Shown: in pieces, positions 15,436-23,757 of the stretch | Position numbering within the stretch: the stretch's first letter is position 1 | How the letters are laid out: each line of letters starts with the position of its first letter | From: JABMNT01 sp048262655 | GTDB lineage: Bacteria; Pseudomonadota; Alphaproteobacteria; Rhodospirillales; Casp-alpha2 | Direction of reading: 5' to 3' | Assembly: GCA_048262655.1 (NCBI GenBank) | Contig: JBLXEY010000007.1 | Span: 248,001 to 312,000, forward strand | DNA length: 64,000 nucleotides | Made by a program: the position numbers and the translations under genes | Notes under the pieces: model-generated | What the model saw: only the letters and a program-made list of their open reading frames with translations | Databases searched by the model: none | Told to the model about the DNA's origin: nothing

Positions 15436-15927
15436 ATGAGCAGGCTATTAGACGCTATCGATCGACGCATTCTGGATGAGCTACAGGCCAACGGGCGACT
15501 ATCTATTGTTGAATTGGCCAGTCGTGTGCACCTGACCAAGACCCCATGTTCGGAGCGTGTAAAGCGATTGGAGAAGTCAGGAATCATCAAGGGGTACGAA
15601 GCGATTGTGGATACGGCTAAGGTTGGCATGAACCAATTGACGATTGTCCATGTGAGCTTGGTTCAAACCAGTGACAATTCGCTGGAGGAATTCAATCAGG
15701 CAGTCAGAGACATCCCCGAAGTACAAAGTTGCCTGATGATCGCCGGTCAATTTGATTATGTTTTAAAAGTCTGTACGCGCGATATTACCCATTTTCGTGA
15801 ACTGCTGGGCGAACGTATTAGTAAACTCCCAAGTGTGATGCAAACCCACTCTTTTGCCGTGATGGAAACAGTAAAAGACACGAATACCGTACCCATGGAC
15901 AATTCGACAATTGTCGCCAGTCTCTAA
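15436..15927 (+). CDS. Lrp/AsnC-family transcriptional regulator
   Basis: A 163-residue feast/famine regulator. The N-terminal helix-turn-helix is MSRLLDAIDRRILDELQANG followed by LSIVELASRVHLTKTPCSERVKRLEKSGIIKGYEA; the C-terminal RAM ligand domain includes VQSCLMIAGQFDYVLKV. The KTPCxxRVKRLE pattern is typical of proline/alanine-type regulators (PutR/AldR). It is divergent from usp-agcS, so control of the amino-acid symporter is likely. Its stop codon overlaps the stop of hrpB on the other strand. Confidence 0.9.
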   Translation: MSRLLDAIDRRILDELQANGRLSIVELASRVHLTKTPCSERVKRLEKSGIIKGYEAIVDTAKVGMNQLTIVHVSLVQTSDNSLEEFNQAVRDIPEVQSCLMIAGQFDYVLKVCTRDITHFRELLGERISKLPSVMQTHSFAVMETVKDTNTVPMDNSTIVASL

Positions 15928-18470
15928 GGCCTTGAGCGTGCCTTCGTATAAGATGTTGGGGTTGCACTAAGCGGATCATCTGGCCATGGGTGTTTGGGGT
16001 AACGGCCCCGCATTTCACCTTTAACTTGCGGGTAGGCATTTTGCCAAAAAGCGGCGAGATCCTGTGTGATTTGAAGCGGTCGACCCGCGGGTGACAGTAA
16101 ATGTACGGTAAGAACGATCTGCCCATCAGCAATGCACGGGGTTTCTGTGGTTCCATACATTTCCTGTAATTTAACTGGTAGCACGGGCGCAGTCGGGTCT
16201 GAGTAATCGATGGCAACTTGATTTCCGCTGGCGACCCGAAGATGGCTGGGGGTCTTCCTGTCGAGTTCTTGCTGTTGCTGCCACCCAAGTCGCCCTTTTA
16301 AAATCCCCATAAGATCCAGTGACTTTAGCTGCTCAAGTTTCGTCATGCCGGTCAGGTAAGGAAGAAGCCATTCGTTGATGGTTTCGAGCAAATGTGCGTC
16401 TGACAGATCAGGTCCCTCACCTGTCAGAGTTTTTAGGCAGACAACCCTTTGACGCCACCGCTGAGCCTCTTTTGACCACGGCAGACGCGCCAGTCCCAGT
16501 TCCCTAATTCCCGTACACAGAGCCAGTGCGATCTGTTCTTGTGAGACAGAATCAGCTTGAGTTTCCTTCAAAACCAGAGCGTTCAGTTTCCGCTGCTTGC
16601 GAACCAAAACGCCAGCCGACTGGCGATCCCAGATCGCTGTGGTTTGGGAAACAATGTGGTCTTCAAACAGGCGTTCAATGGTGCGTGCCTGCAGGGCTGC
16701 CGCCGTTCGGATTTTTGCATCGCGTTTGTCACCTGCAACTTCTGCAAGTGCGAGAAATGGCGCGGCGTGCAGCGCGTCTTCTTGTGGCAGGATCGCTCCT
16801 TTACCATTGACTTGACGATAGCGCGGCTCGTTTCCCTTGCGGCGCGCTGCGATCCGATCAGGATAAGCGAGCGCCACCAATGCGCCCGTCTGTTCGTCCT
16901 TTTCAAACGCTTGGACAGGCACGTCCTTTTCTGTCTTCAGATGGTCTTTGTTCCAGTGTTTTATGAGCGACCTTGCCCGTTGCAGAGTGTTGTGATTGAT
17001 AGGCACACCGATTTTTTCACCTCTTAGCGCTGCGACGCGTAAGTTGAGGTCGACCGGTGCGGGTCCATTGGCATCGCGCAGAACGATGTCGCGTTCAGAC
17101 AGTAAGGCGGCTATTTCATAAGCCGGGTTCAAGCACCCCCATTTAACGCTTTCGATCACCATATGTGCCAGCCTGGGATGCAGGGGTAACCTGGCCATTT
17201 CGCGACCATGCGCGGTAATGCGGTTCCTTTTGTCCAATGCGCCCAATAATTTTAACAAGTCTCTTGCCTGGTCGAGCGCTGCTGATGGCGGCGGGGTCAA
17301 CCAGCTGAGTGCGTTGGCATCTGTCAGGCCCCAGCCTGCAAGATCGAGGGCCAGCGAAGCCAGGTCCGCGTTTTGAATTTCTGGCGCTCGAAATCGTCTG
17401 TAGGCACCTTCTCCCGCTTTATCCCACAGCCGATAACATACCCCTGCTTCTAACCTCCCGGCTCGGCCCGTTCGCTGCTCGGCACTTGCCAGAGAAACTG
17501 TTTCCGTAACGAGCTGCGTCATGCCACTTTGCGGATCGAAGCGGGGTTCTCTGGACAGTCCGCCGTCAATAACCACGCGAATGCCTTCTATGGTGAGGCT
17601 GGTTTCAGCGATCGCAGTCGCCAGAACGACTTTTCGATACCCGTTGGCCGCAGGGCGCAAGGCTTGGTCTTGTTTGCTTTGCGAGAGCGAACCAAAGAGA
17701 GCGACAACGAAGACGTTATCTGGCAGTTGGTCACGATTTAACAGACTCTCCGCCCGACGAATTTCGCTTTCGCCCGGTAAGAAAACCAGAAGGCTTCCCG
17801 TCTCTTCCTCTAGCGCCTTTTGGACTGCGGCGTTTACGGCGCTGGCCAGTCCCTCTCCAAAGCGTGTTTTTGGGGCGCCGCGCCGGGAGGTTAATGGAAG
17901 GCCAAGATAGTGAACATCGACGGGGAAACTTCGGCCTTCGCTTTTAATTATAGGGGCATTCCCCATTAGCTTGGCGACGGGCTCTACGTCCAGCGTGGCC
18001 GACATAATCAAAAGGCGAAGGTCTTCGCGCAATCCGGCTTGCGCATCCAAACACAACGCCAAACCAAGATCTGCCTGCAACGTACGCTCGTGAAATTCGT
18101 CAAAAATCACGGCTGCCACGCCTGTCAATTCAGGATCGCGTTGAAGCCAACGGGTTAAGACCCCTTCTGTGACCACTTCAATAATGGTCTTTCGGCTGAC
18201 TTTTGTATCAAGCTGAATTCGATAGCCAACGGTCTCACCGGGCACTTCACCCAGAGTTTCCGCCATGCGAACAGCAGCACCCCGCGCGGCAAGGCGGCGC
18301 GGCTCCAGCAAAATGATTTTGCCGCCCCGTCGCCACGGAGCGTCCAACAGCGCCAAGGGAACGCGCGTTGTCTTACCTGCGCCCGGTGACGCCTGCAGGA
18401 CCACGTTTGGATGCCCGATAAAGGTATCGAGAAGATCAGGTAAAACACTATCGATAGGAAGTGCGGTCAT
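15924..18470 (-). CDS. hrpB: ATP-dependent DEAH-box helicase HrpB
   Basis: A large superfamily 2 helicase, HrpB type, whose cellular role is still unclear. The ATG at 18470 gives an 848-residue product starting MTALPIDSVLPDLLDTF; an upstream ATG at 18506 would add 12 residues with no gain. Motif I is ASPGAGKTT, motif II DEFHERT, motif III MSATLD, and later TAIAETSLTIEGIRVVIDGG and EQRTGRAGRLEAGVCYRLW complete the helicase core. The C-terminal HrpB-specific domain ends with GRPLQITQDLAAFWQNAYPQ and MRGRYPKHPWPDDP, the family hallmark. It is convergent with the Lrp gene, overlapping it by four bases. Confidence 0.93.
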   Translation of the reverse strand: MTALPIDSVLPDLLDTFIGHPNVVLQASPGAGKTTRVPLALLDAPWRRGGKIILLEPRRLAARGAAVRMAETLGEVPGETVGYRIQLDTKVSRKTIIEVVTEGVLTRWLQRDPELTGVAAVIFDEFHERTLQADLGLALCLDAQAGLREDLRLLIMSATLDVEPVAKLMGNAPIIKSEGRSFPVDVHYLGLPLTSRRGAPKTRFGEGLASAVNAAVQKALEEETGSLLVFLPGESEIRRAESLLNRDQLPDNVFVVALFGSLSQSKQDQALRPAANGYRKVVLATAIAETSLTIEGIRVVIDGGLSREPRFDPQSGMTQLVTETVSLASAEQRTGRAGRLEAGVCYRLWDKAGEGAYRRFRAPEIQNADLASLALDLAGWGLTDANALSWLTPPPSAALDQARDLLKLLGALDKRNRITAHGREMARLPLHPRLAHMVIESVKWGCLNPAYEIAALLSERDIVLRDANGPAPVDLNLRVAALRGEKIGVPINHNTLQRARSLIKHWNKDHLKTEKDVPVQAFEKDEQTGALVALAYPDRIAARRKGNEPRYRQVNGKGAILPQEDALHAAPFLALAEVAGDKRDAKIRTAAALQARTIERLFEDHIVSQTTAIWDRQSAGVLVRKQRKLNALVLKETQADSVSQEQIALALCTGIRELGLARLPWSKEAQRWRQRVVCLKTLTGEGPDLSDAHLLETINEWLLPYLTGMTKLEQLKSLDLMGILKGRLGWQQQQELDRKTPSHLRVASGNQVAIDYSDPTAPVLPVKLQEMYGTTETPCIADGQIVLTVHLLSPAGRPLQITQDLAAFWQNAYPQVKGEMRGRYPKHPWPDDPLSATPTSYTKARSRP

Positions 18471-18596
18471 AACTGCACATGGTGCTAATTGAAATTGAAA
18501 TAGCAAGCTTTGATAGCATGGCGGGTCACGTGGAAATCAAGATATGTCTTAAATAATTCACTTGCGAGCTATTCTTAACAATGTTATCGATTCGAT

Positions 18597-18615
18597 ACTA
18601 ATAATCATTCGCATT
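18597..18615 (+). promoter_or_regulatory. Fur-box-like operator before the imelysin operon
   Basis: The stretch ACTAATAATCATTCGCATT ends 30 bases before the imelysin start. Read on the other strand it is AATGCGAATGATTATTAGT, close to the classic Fur box with its ATGATTAT core. The ribosome site AAGGAGAG lies between it and the ATG at 18646. Iron repression by a Fur-type regulator is the likely meaning. Confidence 0.7.
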
Positions 18616-18645
18616 AAGAGTGATTGAACACCCAAGGAGAGATCG

Positions 18646-19917
18646 ATGAGTTTCAAAAAATTCGTAATTGCGGCGGTAGCCGGACTTACCGTTTCTGTAA
18701 GCGGTACGGCTGCTATGGCGGCTGACACAAAGGCGATTGCAACTACCTATTCCAACATTGCACACGCCATGTATGAAGATGCCTTGATCACCGCTGGTGA
18801 TCTTAGGGCCGCGATCGAAGAATTTGTCCAGTCACCAACATCCAGCGCTTTGGATGCGGCGCGCCAAGCCTGGATTGCTGCGCGTGTGCCCTACCAGCAA
18901 ACAGAGGGACTTCGGTTCGGTAACGCAATCGTTGACGATTGGGAAGGCCGCGTCAATGCATGGCCCCTGGATGAAGGGTTGATTGATTACGTCGATGCCT
19001 CGTATGGCAGCACATCTGATGCAAACCCAGCCTATACGCTGAACGTCATTGCGAATAAACAAATTCGCCTCGGACCCGACGTGATTGATGCGACGATTAT
19101 TGATAAAGCTCTGCTATCTGGCACGTTGCAAGAAGCGCAGGAAGTTGAATCCAATGTGGCGACGGGCTATCACGCGATCGAATTTCTGCTTTGGGGGCAG
19201 GACTTAAACGGCAATGGACCAGGAGCGGGTAATCGCCCAGCCAGTGATTTCGATACGGCAAACTGCACCGGAGGTAATTGTGACAGGCGGGTTTCCTATC
19301 TTTTGGCCGCGACAGATCTTCTGATTGATGATCTCAAAGAAATGGTTGTTTCCTGGGCACCTGGCGGCGCCGCTCGGGCAGATATCGAGGCGAAATCAGG
19401 CCCTGAAGTTTTAGGGACAATTTTAACGGGGCTCGGCAGCCTGTCATATGGTGAATTAGCCGGTGAGCGGATTAAGCTTGGTCTTATTCTGCACGACCCC
19501 GAAGAAGAACATGATTGTTTTTCAGACAATACCCATAACTCACACTACTACGACCAAGTCGGTATGTTGGCACTTTTCAATGGGACTTATAAGCGGACCA
19601 ACGGTGTGATGGTACAGGGCCCGTCCCTTGCCGACTATGCAACAAAAATGGCAAGTGATGCTCAGGCTGATGTGAAGAGTGCAATGTCAGCGACGCTCGC
19701 CAAAATGCAGGTCATGAAAGATACGGCAGACAGTGGAAAGATGGCCTACGATCAAATGATTGGTGAAGGTGAAGTGGCCGGTAACCAGATTATTCAGGAG
19801 GTTGTTGACGGCCTTGTCGCACAAACACGCAGTATCGAAAAACTGGTAGCTGCCCTTAATCTCAAGATCAATGTTGAAGGTTCGGACAGCTTGGATAATC
19901 CTTCGTCCATCCAGTAG
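18646..19917 (+). CDS. irpA: Imelysin-family (IrpA-type) periplasmic iron-regulated protein
   Basis: A 423-residue imelysin (peptidase M75 family name, though no protease activity is accepted). It has a signal peptide ending near AMAAD. The GxHxxE motif is GYHAIEFLLWGQD (residues 174-179 for GYHAIE), and EGRVNAWPLDEGLIDYV is typical of the family. Many imelysins are iron-regulated and take part in iron uptake, some binding metal at the GxHxxE site. It is the first gene of an operon with a multicopper oxidase and a di-heme protein, 14 bases apart, and has a Fur-like box and strong ribosome site. The symbol irpA is used for this class; the exact function is open. Confidence 0.88.
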   Translation: MSFKKFVIAAVAGLTVSVSGTAAMAADTKAIATTYSNIAHAMYEDALITAGDLRAAIEEFVQSPTSSALDAARQAWIAARVPYQQTEGLRFGNAIVDDWEGRVNAWPLDEGLIDYVDASYGSTSDANPAYTLNVIANKQIRLGPDVIDATIIDKALLSGTLQEAQEVESNVATGYHAIEFLLWGQDLNGNGPGAGNRPASDFDTANCTGGNCDRRVSYLLAATDLLIDDLKEMVVSWAPGGAARADIEAKSGPEVLGTILTGLGSLSYGELAGERIKLGLILHDPEEEHDCFSDNTHNSHYYDQVGMLALFNGTYKRTNGVMVQGPSLADYATKMASDAQADVKSAMSATLAKMQVMKDTADSGKMAYDQMIGEGEVAGNQIIQEVVDGLVAQTRSIEKLVAALNLKINVEGSDSLDNPSSIQ

Positions 19918-19931
19918 GAAAGTAAGATGCG

Positions 19932-21377
19932 GTGAATTTTACCCGTCGAAAACTATTAGGACTGAGCGCGACTATGGTTGCGCTCAGTTCCCTTCCCATA
20001 TACGCCGGGGCTGTCATGCGCCCTCCGCTCCCCAGACGGCCTCAGCCTTTGGATTCTGGTGCCCTGGTCGAAATTGATCTCCATGCAAAAGTTCGTAAAA
20101 CAAATTTGTTTGGAAAGCCGGATCTTCCTGTGTGGAGCTTTCATGACGATATTCTGCCTGTAATTCGGGTCCCTCAGGGGGGCCGGTTAAAAACCCAATT
20201 TAAAAATGACTTGCCTGAGCACGCGTCAATTCACTGGCATGGCATTCGCCTACCCAACTCAATGGATGGTGTCCCCTATGTGACGCAACCGCCTGTTCAG
20301 CCGGGTGAAAGTTTTGGTTACGACTTTACCGTGCCAGATTCGGGATTGTTTCCGTTTCACTCCCATTGCAATACAGCGGAGCAATTGGGGCGCGGCCTGG
20401 CGGGTGCGCTGGTCGTGACCGGCGATGAAACGGAGCCGTATGACGCGGACCTGTTATGTGTGATTAAAGATTGGCGATTTGATGACCAGCAAAATTTCAT
20501 CGAATTTTCGGAAGAACGGGGTGCCGCTCGTGCTGGCACGTTTGGCACCTTCCGCAGCGTAAATTACAAAGTCGTGCCCAACTTATCGGCTCCGGCCGGT
20601 GGTGACGTCCGGTTGCGTCTCATGAGTGTCGATAACAGTCGCGTTAACCAGATCGGCCTTGAAGGGGCAGATGCCGCGGTGATTGCCACGGATGGCCAGG
20701 CCGTATCGCCCTTCCCTTTCAAGACCTGGCGGCTTGGCTCCGCCATGCGTCTTGATTTGTGTGTCCGCATGCCGGGGCCGGGCCAAGTCGTAAAAATTTT
20801 TGATTATTTCGCGCCTGAACCTGTCCTGCTGGCCTCAATAACGGCAACCGGGCCAGAAATGAAACGCGGTGAATTTGATCCCGCGCCCTTATATGCACCC
20901 GAGATCGCAAAACCCGATATTAGAAACGCCATAAAGAAACGGGTCGCTTTCTCAGCAACAGCGCAGGCGACGCCCAATTTGGTTGAACTGCCGAATGGAC
21001 AGGTCGTCGACTTTGCAGATTCGATTTGTTTATCGGATAAAACCTATTGGGCCATAAACAAGGAAACATGGCCCGAAGATGCCCACCAGCAACTGCCTGC
21101 CCCTTTGTTGAACCTTGTCAAAGACCAAACCTATGTTTTTGAACTCGTAAACGAAACACCGCATATGCACCCAATTCACATTCACGGTCATACGTTCCTG
21201 TATCTGAAATCGAATAAAAGATCGTTGCCCGAACACTACGCGGATACAGTTCTTCTCAAACCTAAAGAGCGCATTGAAGTTGCGTTTAAGGCTGATAACC
21301 CGGGCGATTGGATGTTTCATTGTCATATCATCGAACACGCGGAAACGGGCATGAAGAGTATCTTGCGGGTCGCATGA
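19932..21377 (+). CDS. Tat-exported multicopper oxidase
   Basis: A 481-residue laccase/CumA-like multicopper oxidase starting at GTG. The N-terminus NFTRRKLLGLSATMVALS is a twin-arginine signal, as expected for a periplasmic enzyme that is folded with copper. All four copper motifs are seen: HWHG (residues 101-104), HSHC (143-146), HPIHIHGH, and HCHIIEHAETGM at the C-terminus with the type 1 ligands. It should oxidise metal ions such as Fe(II) or Cu(I), or phenolic compounds, with oxygen as acceptor. Being second in a Fur-controlled imelysin operon favours a ferroxidase role, which is inference. It overlaps the next gene by four bases. Confidence 0.9.
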   Translation: MNFTRRKLLGLSATMVALSSLPIYAGAVMRPPLPRRPQPLDSGALVEIDLHAKVRKTNLFGKPDLPVWSFHDDILPVIRVPQGGRLKTQFKNDLPEHASIHWHGIRLPNSMDGVPYVTQPPVQPGESFGYDFTVPDSGLFPFHSHCNTAEQLGRGLAGALVVTGDETEPYDADLLCVIKDWRFDDQQNFIEFSEERGAARAGTFGTFRSVNYKVVPNLSAPAGGDVRLRLMSVDNSRVNQIGLEGADAAVIATDGQAVSPFPFKTWRLGSAMRLDLCVRMPGPGQVVKIFDYFAPEPVLLASITATGPEMKRGEFDPAPLYAPEIAKPDIRNAIKKRVAFSATAQATPNLVELPNGQVVDFADSICLSDKTYWAINKETWPEDAHQQLPAPLLNLVKDQTYVFELVNETPHMHPIHIHGHTFLYLKSNKRSLPEHYADTVLLKPKERIEVAFKADNPGDWMFHCHIIEHAETGMKSILRVA

Positions 21378-22564
21378 TAAAGATTGCCCATTCATTTACT
21401 TTTTTGCTTTTGGTTTTGTTTTCAACGTCCGCAGCGCTGGCAAAAACGCTTGATTTTTCGATGGGGAAAGCACTTTTTGACCGTGCCTGGACCCCAGCTC
21501 CTGCATCGACAGATGCAACAGACGGATTGGGGCCTCTTTTTAACGCGCGTTCGTGCGCCAGTTGCCATCCGCGCGCCGGCCGGGGTCAGTTTACCGAAGG
21601 GCCCGATGGCGAAATACTCGGATTAGGCCTTCTGTTGCGTTTGGGGGATGCATATGGGGTTGGTGACCGCGTTTACGGGACCCAATTGCAAACCTTGGCC
21701 ATTCAGGGACTGTTTCCGGAAGGAACGATACAGAGAAGGTTAAGTGGCGAGATTGATGCCGTGGGGCTCAATTATGGCCCGCTCAGTCCGGGGACCCAAA
21801 GTGGCGGTCGACTCGCCCCTGCTTTGCATGGTCTCGGTCTTATTGCGCGCGTCACGGAAGCGGAAATATTGGACTGGGCTGACCCAACAGATGCAGATGG
21901 TGACATGGTTTCCGGGCGTGCAAACTGGGTTTCCGGCAAGGATGGCAAATCCTATTTGGGTCGGTTTGGATGGAAGGCCGGAAAACATTCGCTTCGCCAG
22001 CAAAACGCGGCAGCGCTTTTTAATGATCTCGGGCTTTCCAGTTCCCTGTTTAAAAACCATGAAGGCGAGTGCACCCCGGCACAAGAGCGTTGCCGCCAAG
22101 CGCCCCACGGGGCAAGCCGCCGTTTTGACGGTTTTGAAATTAGTGACCAGATGCTTGATCTGATCACGAGCTATGTGAAAGGTTTGGTGCCGCCAACACC
22201 GGCAAATATAAAAAATACGGGCTTCCAGCAATTCGAAAAAGCGGGCTGCGGGGCGTGCCATCGACCCAACTTAACATTGGAGAACGGCCGACGCATTGCC
22301 GCTTATACAGACTTATTGTTGCATGATATGGGCGATCGGTTGGCTGATGGTATTGGTAACGGCACGGCAACTGGAAATGAATGGCGAACGGCTCCGCTCT
22401 GGGGGGTGCGCTACGCGACGCGCTATTTACATGATGGGCGCGCGAAAAGCCTAAGCGAAGCAATTGCCCTGCATGGCGGTGAGGCCATAAAATCACGAAA
22501 TATGTTCCTGAGCATGTCTCCAGGAGAACAAGATTTAATCTTAACCTTTCTATCCCAACTGTAG
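21374..22564 (+). CDS. Di-heme oxidoreductase of the DUF1111 (thiol oxidoreductase-like) family
   Basis: The ATG at 21374 overlaps the oxidase stop (ATGA) and gives 396 residues with a signal peptide (IAHSFTFLLLVLFSTSAALA). Two CXXCH heme sites are visible, CASCH (61-65) and CGACH (292-296), the spacing of the DUF1111 di-heme group often called putative peroxidases. TAPLWGVRYATRYLHDGRA near the end is a family signature. The protein should act in the periplasm. In imelysin clusters of other bacteria a similar gene is next to two imelysins, so a redox step in iron handling is likely. The substrate is unknown. An upstream start inside the oxidase gene is unlikely. Confidence 0.9.
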   Translation: MIKIAHSFTFLLLVLFSTSAALAKTLDFSMGKALFDRAWTPAPASTDATDGLGPLFNARSCASCHPRAGRGQFTEGPDGEILGLGLLLRLGDAYGVGDRVYGTQLQTLAIQGLFPEGTIQRRLSGEIDAVGLNYGPLSPGTQSGGRLAPALHGLGLIARVTEAEILDWADPTDADGDMVSGRANWVSGKDGKSYLGRFGWKAGKHSLRQQNAAALFNDLGLSSSLFKNHEGECTPAQERCRQAPHGASRRFDGFEISDQMLDLITSYVKGLVPPTPANIKNTGFQQFEKAGCGACHRPNLTLENGRRIAAYTDLLLHDMGDRLADGIGNGTATGNEWRTAPLWGVRYATRYLHDGRAKSLSEAIALHGGEAIKSRNMFLSMSPGEQDLILTFLSQL

Positions 22565-22575
22565 TTGATATCCTC

Positions 22576-23613
22576 ATGATGCGTTTTCTTGCTCTATTCG
22601 TTAGTTGTTTCCTTCTTATTTCATCCCCTGCCCGGGCCGATCTTGATTATCAAGCGATCGATATCAGGCTTTCACAACAGGTGTTCGAGCCTGCTTTTTC
22701 TCGGCTAAGCCAGTCGGCATCTGCGCAGGCCCGATTATGGGATGCTGCCTGTCGTCAAGGTTCGGAGCCGCCAATCGATGACCTGCGCCAAGCCTTTCAC
22801 CAGGTTTCAGATAATTGGGCTGATGTCTTTCATTGGAATATCGGTCCGATAACCCACTTTCTGCGCCGTGATCGGTTTTATCACTGGCCAGAAAGGCGCA
22901 ACTCTATTGGTAAGAGCCTGAGCAGACTAATGGCGTCCAAAGACCCGTCCAAACTGCAGGTCGAACGATTTAAAAAGGCATCTGTCGCCGTTCAGGGGTT
23001 ACCTGCTTTGGAACGTATTCTGTTTGAAAAAAGTGATGTTTTGCAGGACCCATGGGCTTGTCAGATCGGTCAGGCAATCGCGTTGAACCTTGCCGCAATT
23101 TCAAACGAGGTCTTGTCCGCTTGGCGCCAAGACGTTGCAGCCCCCTTACAGGCGGGTACCGCAAATCCTGATTTTTTTGAGGAACCAATTGATTTTTTAA
23201 ACCGCGTGTTTAATGAACTCACGACCGGTTATGCGATTATCGTTGATCAGAAAATTTTGCCGGTCATGGGCTCTGAGTTAACGAAAGCAAAACCCAACCT
23301 GATTGAAAACCGCAGAAGCCAGCGCTTCTTTCGAAACTTAAACCATAATGTCCAAGCGCTTTTCAGTACGCAACGCCTACTCAATTCTTATCTTTCGACA
23401 GAGACAGCGGCGAAGCTCGACACAGCGTTTCAGGCCTCTGAAAGGGCCTTGAAAGACATGAACACGTTTGAAAACCTGATACGCACCCCGGAGGGACGAA
23501 CGAAAATTCAGGACTTTGTCGCCTCTTTGAAAGTCGCGCAGGATTTAACGACAAAGGCTTATGCAGACGAACTTGGACTGACAGTTGGGTTTAATAGCCT
23601 GGACGGAGACTAA
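22576..23613 (+). CDS. Second imelysin-family protein, without the GxHxxE motif
   Basis: A 345-residue secreted protein with a signal peptide (LALFVSCFLLISSPARA). The fold pattern is imelysin-like: QVFEPAFSRLSQSASAQA, WADVFHWNIGPITHF, GLPALERILFEKSD and SNEVLSAWRQDVAAPL. GLPALERILF is at the place of the GxHxxE motif, but the His is Ala, so metal binding of the first imelysin may not be shared. It begins 11 bases after the di-heme gene. Pairs of a long and a short imelysin around a di-heme protein are known in iron-regulated loci. Confidence 0.85.
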   Translation: MMRFLALFVSCFLLISSPARADLDYQAIDIRLSQQVFEPAFSRLSQSASAQARLWDAACRQGSEPPIDDLRQAFHQVSDNWADVFHWNIGPITHFLRRDRFYHWPERRNSIGKSLSRLMASKDPSKLQVERFKKASVAVQGLPALERILFEKSDVLQDPWACQIGQAIALNLAAISNEVLSAWRQDVAAPLQAGTANPDFFEEPIDFLNRVFNELTTGYAIIVDQKILPVMGSELTKAKPNLIENRRSQRFFRNLNHNVQALFSTQRLLNSYLSTETAAKLDTAFQASERALKDMNTFENLIRTPEGRTKIQDFVASLKVAQDLTTKAYADELGLTVGFNSLDGD

Positions 23614-23622
23614 AGGTTAGCG

Positions 23623-23757
23623 TTGACGTATCTGCTCTTCATTATGACGCTGACCGTTCGCGTGGGGACTAATTATATGGTCTGTCCGAGAGCGTTTGGG
23701 AAGCCGTTGGTCGTTCTCAATCCGTTTTATATCAGCCTTGATGGTGACCGACTTTGA
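23623..23757 (+). CDS. 44-residue ORF between the second imelysin and DUF1513
   Basis: An unrecognised small ORF that fills the only large gap of this operon. It starts at TTG nine bases after the imelysin stop, with AAAGG six bases before it, and its TGA overlaps the TTG of the DUF1513 gene (TTGA), a common coupling arrangement. The product begins with a hydrophobic stretch (TYLLFIMTLTV), then VRVGTNYMVCPRAFGKPLVV, and ends FYISLDGDRL. One Cys is present. It could be a small membrane-associated protein or simply keep ribosomes moving into the next gene. Without conservation data confidence is moderate. Confidence 0.45.
   Translation: MTYLLFIMTLTVRVGTNYMVCPRAFGKPLVVLNPFYISLDGDRL

Noticed and set aside
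15924..15927. Overlapping stop codons of lrp and hrpB as a possible assembly fault
   Set aside because: Both proteins have full family length and normal C-terminal ends, so a natural tail-to-tail overlap is enough.
21740..22261. A 173-codon open frame opposite the di-heme gene
   Set aside because: The opposite strand encodes a secure di-heme protein with both CXXCH motifs; this frame has no ribosome site or recognisable domain.
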